Below are positions 60,165 through 64,000 of a DNA stretch of 64,000 bases, piece after piece. Within the stretch, counting starts at the first letter, position 1. Each line of letters starts with the position of its first letter. The position numbers and the translations under genes were made by a program. The stretch spans positions 186,001-250,000 of the forward strand of contig OZ245804.1 of the NCBI GenBank assembly GCA_965228265.1, given 5' to 3'. This DNA is from GCA-2732755 sp965228265. Its GTDB lineage: Bacteria; Planctomycetota; Phycisphaerae; Phycisphaerales; UBA1924. The notes below the pieces were generated by a model. It was not told the origin of the DNA. It saw only the letters and a program-made list of their open reading frames with translations, and ran no database searches.

Positions 60165-63100
60165 CCACATTGCTAAGCGTGCCCGCGAAATCTACTTGCA
60201 GCTCTCGACACTCGACCAGAGCGCCCTAGAAGCCGAGCTGGATCGCCTGTCTGGTGGCGACGCGAAACTTAAGGACGCGGTCGTCAGCCTAATCGACGCC
60301 CAAGCGCACGCTGACCAAGACGACTTCATGTCGAGCCCCACCGCCGGCACGACCGCAATGAGTGCAACCATCACCGAGTCCGCGGGCTCGGCCATCGGCC
60401 CATACAAACTCCTGCAGCTCATCGGCGAGGGCGGCTTCGGTTCAGTCTTCCTTGCCGAGCAGGCGAGACCCGTTCGCAGACGTGCCGCGCTCAAGATCAT
60501 CAAGCTGGGTATGGACACCAAGCAGGTCATCGCCCGCTTCGAGGCCGAGCGCCAGGCGCTGGCGATGATGGACCACCCGCACATCGCGCGGGTCTATGAC
60601 GCCGGCGCAACGGATACAGGCCGCCCTTACTTTGCGATGGAATACGTCGTTGGCGACGCGATCACCAAGTTCGCCGACGCCCACAAACTCGACATCCCAT
60701 CGCGTCTGGCGCTCTTTGCGCAGGCCTGCTCTGCTGTCCAGCACGCGCACACCAAGGGCGTCATCCACCGAGACCTCAAGCCCGCAAACGTGCTCGTCAG
60801 CATGGTCGACGGCAAGCCGTACGCCAAGGTCATTGACTTCGGCATCGCGAAGGCCACCGCCTCGCCGCTCACCGAGAAAACGCTCTTCACCGAGCACCGC
60901 CAGCTCATCGGCACGCCCGAGTACATGAGCCCCGAGCAGGCCGAGGGCTCGCCCGACATCGACACACGCACCGACGTGTACGCGCTGGGCGTCTTGCTCT
61001 ATGAGCTCCTGACGGGCGTGACGCCCTTCGACGCCAAACGCTTGCGCTCGGCCGCGTTCGGGGAGATGCAGCGCATCATCAAGGAAGAAGACCCCCCCGC
61101 TCCCAGCCTGCGCCTGACACGCAACCTCGAAAGCCTCGCCAAGACTGCGATGGACCGCAAGGTTGAGCCGACTAAGCTCAGCAACGCCGTGCGCGGCGAG
61201 CTGGACTGGATCGTCATGAAATCTCTCGACAAGGACCGGGCCCGGCGGTACGAGAGCGCCGCCCAGCTGGCGACAGACATCGGCAACCACCTGGCGGGCG
61301 ATGCAGTCGTCGCCGCACCGCCGAGCCGGGGGTATCGGTTGCGGAAGTTTGTGCGCCGGAATAGGGGGGCGGTGATCGCGGGGAGCGCCGTGTCCGCGGC
61401 AATCCTGCTTGGGCTGGCTGGTACGGCTTGGGGATGGAACGCGGCCAGGCAGTCGAACAAGGATCTCTCACAGAATCTCTCCATTGCGCGTGAATCTCTT
61501 CTGAGCAGCATCGTTCAGACCGTTGAGTTTGACGAAGGAGAGCGACTAGCGCTGATGGATGAGATGGGGATCACTGAGAGCCAGGCGCGGCGTGAGCAAG
61601 CCAATGCTTTTGTCGAAGGTATCCGCCAAGCTCGCAAGCATCTTGCCGCAGAAGAAGGCCGCACTGTCGATCCCACAGAACTCAATGACATCGCAATGCT
61701 CTCATTTGTTTCCACCATGAGCGTCGAAGAGATCGTCAAGCTGCGCGACAAGCTGCGAAACCAGGCCGACATCGCCCGCAACGGCTTGGACGAGATGAGC
61801 CGGATTCTCAACGATTACGATCCCCAGGAATCGCCGCAAGTCGGCGAGGTCGCCCTATCCACATGGAACTCCCACAACAGCGACCAATTCCCAGGCGAAT
61901 CCCCGGACGAACTCAGGCTCCGGGCACTCATGGCGTATGCGACAGGCAATGCGAAGAAGCTCGTTGCAGAATCTAATCGATCAAGCCGAATAGCCCAGGC
62001 CGTAGCCATGATGGGCGATGTCCAGAATGAGTACGTTGCCAATATGTACAGCAGTTACAGCGGTAACCTTGCGGACGGTTCTGAGAAATCGAGTTTGCAA
62101 TATCTTATGGAGGCTCTAGATGAAGGCCTGCTCGCCGACGCACCGGAAGCCGAGTTTCCGATCCGTTCCGCGCTCAGTTCGCTCCTGGAAACCTCAACGA
62201 AATCGGACGCGATCGACTTTTGCCTGAAATCACTCCAGAAGGCCGAGCAACGACTGGGATCCGAGCATCCGATCTCGATCAGATTGCTGGTGAACCTCGT
62301 CAGGATGCATGACCAGAACTCTGCAAAGAAAGACGAGACGATTCTCGCCGAGGCACGAAGCTGGTACGGGCACCTCCGCCAGCGGCTCCACGCGGTTCGA
62401 GGCGACCTCCCCGAGCACGACACGCGCCAATGGGCCAGCGAGCTTATTTCATACAGCTCGCAGTACGACGATACCAACTGGACGGCAGCGATGGTGCTCG
62501 GCGAACCCGACGCGTTCAGCTACACGGACCATGAAGGCGCGTGGACGCCTGTAGCGAGCAGCAGGAAATTCGAGCACGTGACCGTTGGATTCGAACAGCC
62601 CGTCTTCGCGACGGGTGTCATGGTGCGACAGGTTCTCAATAACGGGTTCGTCAGGCTGATCGAAGTAATCGATCTGGGCGGCGAGCTGCACCCCGTATGG
62701 GCGGGTGAAGATACGAGCGAGAGAGGTATGCCTTACGACTTCGTCGCACGGTTCGAACGCACACCATTTGCAGTTCAAGGAGTGCGCGTCACCATCGACG
62801 CAAATCACGCGTCGACCTATGAAGAAGTCGACGCGATCGAGCTCATCGGCTTTGCCGTACGCCCCGACGAGATCCAGGCCGATCCGGAGGTCAGAGCCCT
62901 TGCAAGCACGCGTCATGAACAGGCCATGCGACTCGTCGGCCCCATCGTGCAGGAAGCCCTCGCCAACGCTCCCACACTGAAAGAAGCCGAGCAACGCGTA
63001 ATGAACGCGCCCGATCTAGATACCGCCGAGCGAAACAAAGTCGCCTTGGCTTTCTCCAAGGCGAGCATGGAGGTTCGCGATCTGGCACGCACGCAGGGTG

Positions 63101-63669
63101 AGCAGTTCGTAGCCCAGTGCCTCACCCTCGACCGCAGCATTGCCAAACTCGATCGCACAGATGGTCTCACGCCCATCATGCGTGACGAAATCAGAAAGGA
63201 GCTCCAAACGCTTGCCCAGAACTCGATCTACGCGATCAACGAGCGGATCTGGAGAACTGTACACGTCCCGGGGGCTTCTAAAGAAACACTCGCCATCGCC
63301 CTCGAAGAGGCGCTCAAACTCACCGAGGCATACCCGGATTCCCCCAACTATCGATTTACACTCGGAGCCACGCAGTACAGACTCGGTGAATTCGAAAGTG
63401 CCCTTGCCTCGCTCACCGAATCACGCCGGTTGTACGGCAGCCGCGTGCTCACCTTGGATCACCTATTCCTGGCTATGGTCTACGCCAAACTCGGAAGAGA
63501 CCAGGAGGCTCTCGATATCTTCCTGAACTGGGACATCGATCTTCGCTCGACAGATACAAACACCGAGAACGGCCGTATCTACACCGAGACGCTCGAAGTA
63601 CTCGGACCAATCCTCAGGAACGCCGGCATCGACGCCTCCGAGCCGATCGCCCAGCCCCCCACACCCTGA
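60157..63669 (+). CDS. Large transmembrane Ser/Thr kinase with jelly-roll and helical sensor region
   Basis: The protein has 1170 residues. The kinase domain spans ~80-380: glycine loop IGEGGFGSVFLA, catalytic Lys113, HRDLKPAN (~204) and DFG (~227). A transmembrane helix lies at ~403-426. The outer part is helical, then a jelly-roll segment at ~765-895 (VTVGFEQPVFATGVMVRQVLNNGFVRLIEVID ... VDAIELIGF) like discoidin or carbohydrate-binding folds, then helical TPR-like sequence near the end. It probably senses an extracellular ligand and modulates the overlapping sigma factor. Confidence 0.92.
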   Translation: MTDHIAKRAREIYLQLSTLDQSALEAELDRLSGGDAKLKDAVVSLIDAQAHADQDDFMSSPTAGTTAMSATITESAGSAIGPYKLLQLIGEGGFGSVFLAEQARPVRRRAALKIIKLGMDTKQVIARFEAERQALAMMDHPHIARVYDAGATDTGRPYFAMEYVVGDAITKFADAHKLDIPSRLALFAQACSAVQHAHTKGVIHRDLKPANVLVSMVDGKPYAKVIDFGIAKATASPLTEKTLFTEHRQLIGTPEYMSPEQAEGSPDIDTRTDVYALGVLLYELLTGVTPFDAKRLRSAAFGEMQRIIKEEDPPAPSLRLTRNLESLAKTAMDRKVEPTKLSNAVRGELDWIVMKSLDKDRARRYESAAQLATDIGNHLAGDAVVAAPPSRGYRLRKFVRRNRGAVIAGSAVSAAILLGLAGTAWGWNAARQSNKDLSQNLSIARESLLSSIVQTVEFDEGERLALMDEMGITESQARREQANAFVEGIRQARKHLAAEEGRTVDPTELNDIAMLSFVSTMSVEEIVKLRDKLRNQADIARNGLDEMSRILNDYDPQESPQVGEVALSTWNSHNSDQFPGESPDELRLRALMAYATGNAKKLVAESNRSSRIAQAVAMMGDVQNEYVANMYSSYSGNLADGSEKSSLQYLMEALDEGLLADAPEAEFPIRSALSSLLETSTKSDAIDFCLKSLQKAEQRLGSEHPISIRLLVNLVRMHDQNSAKKDETILAEARSWYGHLRQRLHAVRGDLPEHDTRQWASELISYSSQYDDTNWTAAMVLGEPDAFSYTDHEGAWTPVASSRKFEHVTVGFEQPVFATGVMVRQVLNNGFVRLIEVIDLGGELHPVWAGEDTSERGMPYDFVARFERTPFAVQGVRVTIDANHASTYEEVDAIELIGFAVRPDEIQADPEVRALASTRHEQAMRLVGPIVQEALANAPTLKEAEQRVMNAPDLDTAERNKVALAFSKASMEVRDLARTQGEQFVAQCLTLDRSIAKLDRTDGLTPIMRDEIRKELQTLAQNSIYAINERIWRTVHVPGASKETLAIALEEALKLTEAYPDSPNYRFTLGATQYRLGEFESALASLTESRRLYGSRVLTLDHLFLAMVYAKLGRDQEALDIFLNWDIDLRSTDTNTENGRIYTETLEVLGPILRNAGIDASEPIAQPPTP

Positions 63670-63713
63670 GCCTCCTCGCACAACTAGCGCCGCTCCGGAG
63701 CTTGGTGGTATGC

Positions 63714-63905
63714 TCAGACACCAGGCTTGCCGTCGTGTTCAGGCTGCTCGAGGTCCACGAAACGGAGATCATTCAGCACGAGGACATCGGCATCGCCGGC
63801 AAAGTCTCGATGTAGATAGAAGGCCAACTGCCGCTCGGCCTCGATGCCGGCTCGGAGTTTCGGATCGGACGGGAGCGTGCTCGACTGAGATGGCTTCACG
63901 ATCAT
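63714..63905 (-). pseudogene. Truncated NERD gene copy (N-terminal 63 codons)
   Basis: From the ATG at 63905 the first ~63 residues match the start of the complete NERD protein (shared PSDPKLRAG and FYLHRDF blocks). The frame then ends just after KPGV, exactly before the point where the intact gene continues into CQIDH. The catalytic part is missing, so it is a relic, probably left by recombination. Confidence 0.85.
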
Positions 63906-64000
63906 GTCCTTGCTCCTGCTCTGCGGCATGACTGGGGGCATTTCGCATTCATTAGAACCATGGCCACGCACAATGGAGACGAGCACGACATCCAGCATGG

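Noticed and set aside
1..64000. CRISPR array or insertion sequence
   Set aside because: No regularly spaced short repeats and no transposase ORFs with terminal inverted repeats were seen.

Overview
The window reads as chromosomal DNA of a planctomycete, most likely class Phycisphaerae. The signs are high GC, secreted proteins that end in a double calcium-loop domain closing on Gly-Cys (GC-type dockerin), a PEP-CTERM-like tail, ECF-like sigma factors paired with very large Ser/Thr kinases, and a phosphate-selective-porin-like protein. This is inferred from gene content; there is no rRNA gene in the window.

Region 1 (1-27.4 kb) is mostly ordinary accessory chromosome. It holds a partial secreted protein, a LysR regulator overlapping a porin, ogt, acnA, membrane proteins, a secreted PQQ-type sugar dehydrogenase, a large secreted protein of unknown function, a PilZ protein, a divergent sigma factor/kinase pair, two tandem HAF-repeat secreted proteins, a CTERM protein, and a TetR-controlled oxidoreductase locus. 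In that locus the same operator motif (TACTG-N6-CAGTA) lies before tetR and before a divergent carboxymuconolactone-decarboxylase/DUF1348/isochorismatase-YHS cluster. A desaturase/DoxX/sigma-factor operon follows.

Region 2 (27.5-49.6 kb) is a defence island. Diverged direct repeats (27.52-27.83 and 30.03-30.34 kb) bracket an NmrA/AraC gene pair. The island proper carries a NERD nuclease-like protein, a PLD-helicase-DUF3427 protein, McrB and McrC, and a seven-gene translationally coupled type I restriction-modification operon (hsdS-like, hsdM, hsdS, a SIR2-like DUF4917 gene, an unrecognised coiled-coil gene, hsdR, a YgjP-like metallopeptidase). A strong sigma-70 promoter with an adjacent palindrome sits at 38.08 kb. 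Both sides show 21-bp pieces of a tRNA T-arm/acceptor 3' end that differ at one base, the usual footprint of tRNA-targeted integration. I see no integrase. A Leu-type tRNA-like gene with an abnormally enlarged middle lies at 49.1 kb.

Region 3 (49.7-56.4 kb) is an RNA-repair locus and is the most interesting part. rtcA, rtcB, four tRNA genes and a slipin gene run leftward, and the sigma-54 activator gene rtcR runs divergently. A near-consensus sigma-54 promoter (54678-54693) would transcribe a roughly 700-nt leader before slipin that holds three defective tRNA-like elements. It would continue through slipin, the tRNA array (anticodons UAG, UGG, ACG, GUG, all with G36) and rtcBA. A 38-bp nested inverted repeat just before rtcR lies at the right distance to be the RtcR activator site. 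The arrangement suggests a damage-induced unit that makes tRNA or tRNA mimics together with the ligase that seals broken tRNAs.

Region 4 (56.5-64 kb) holds a B12-binding radical SAM protein coupled to a membrane protein, a small secreted or membrane peptide, a second sigma factor/kinase pair, and a truncated second copy of the NERD gene at the right edge.
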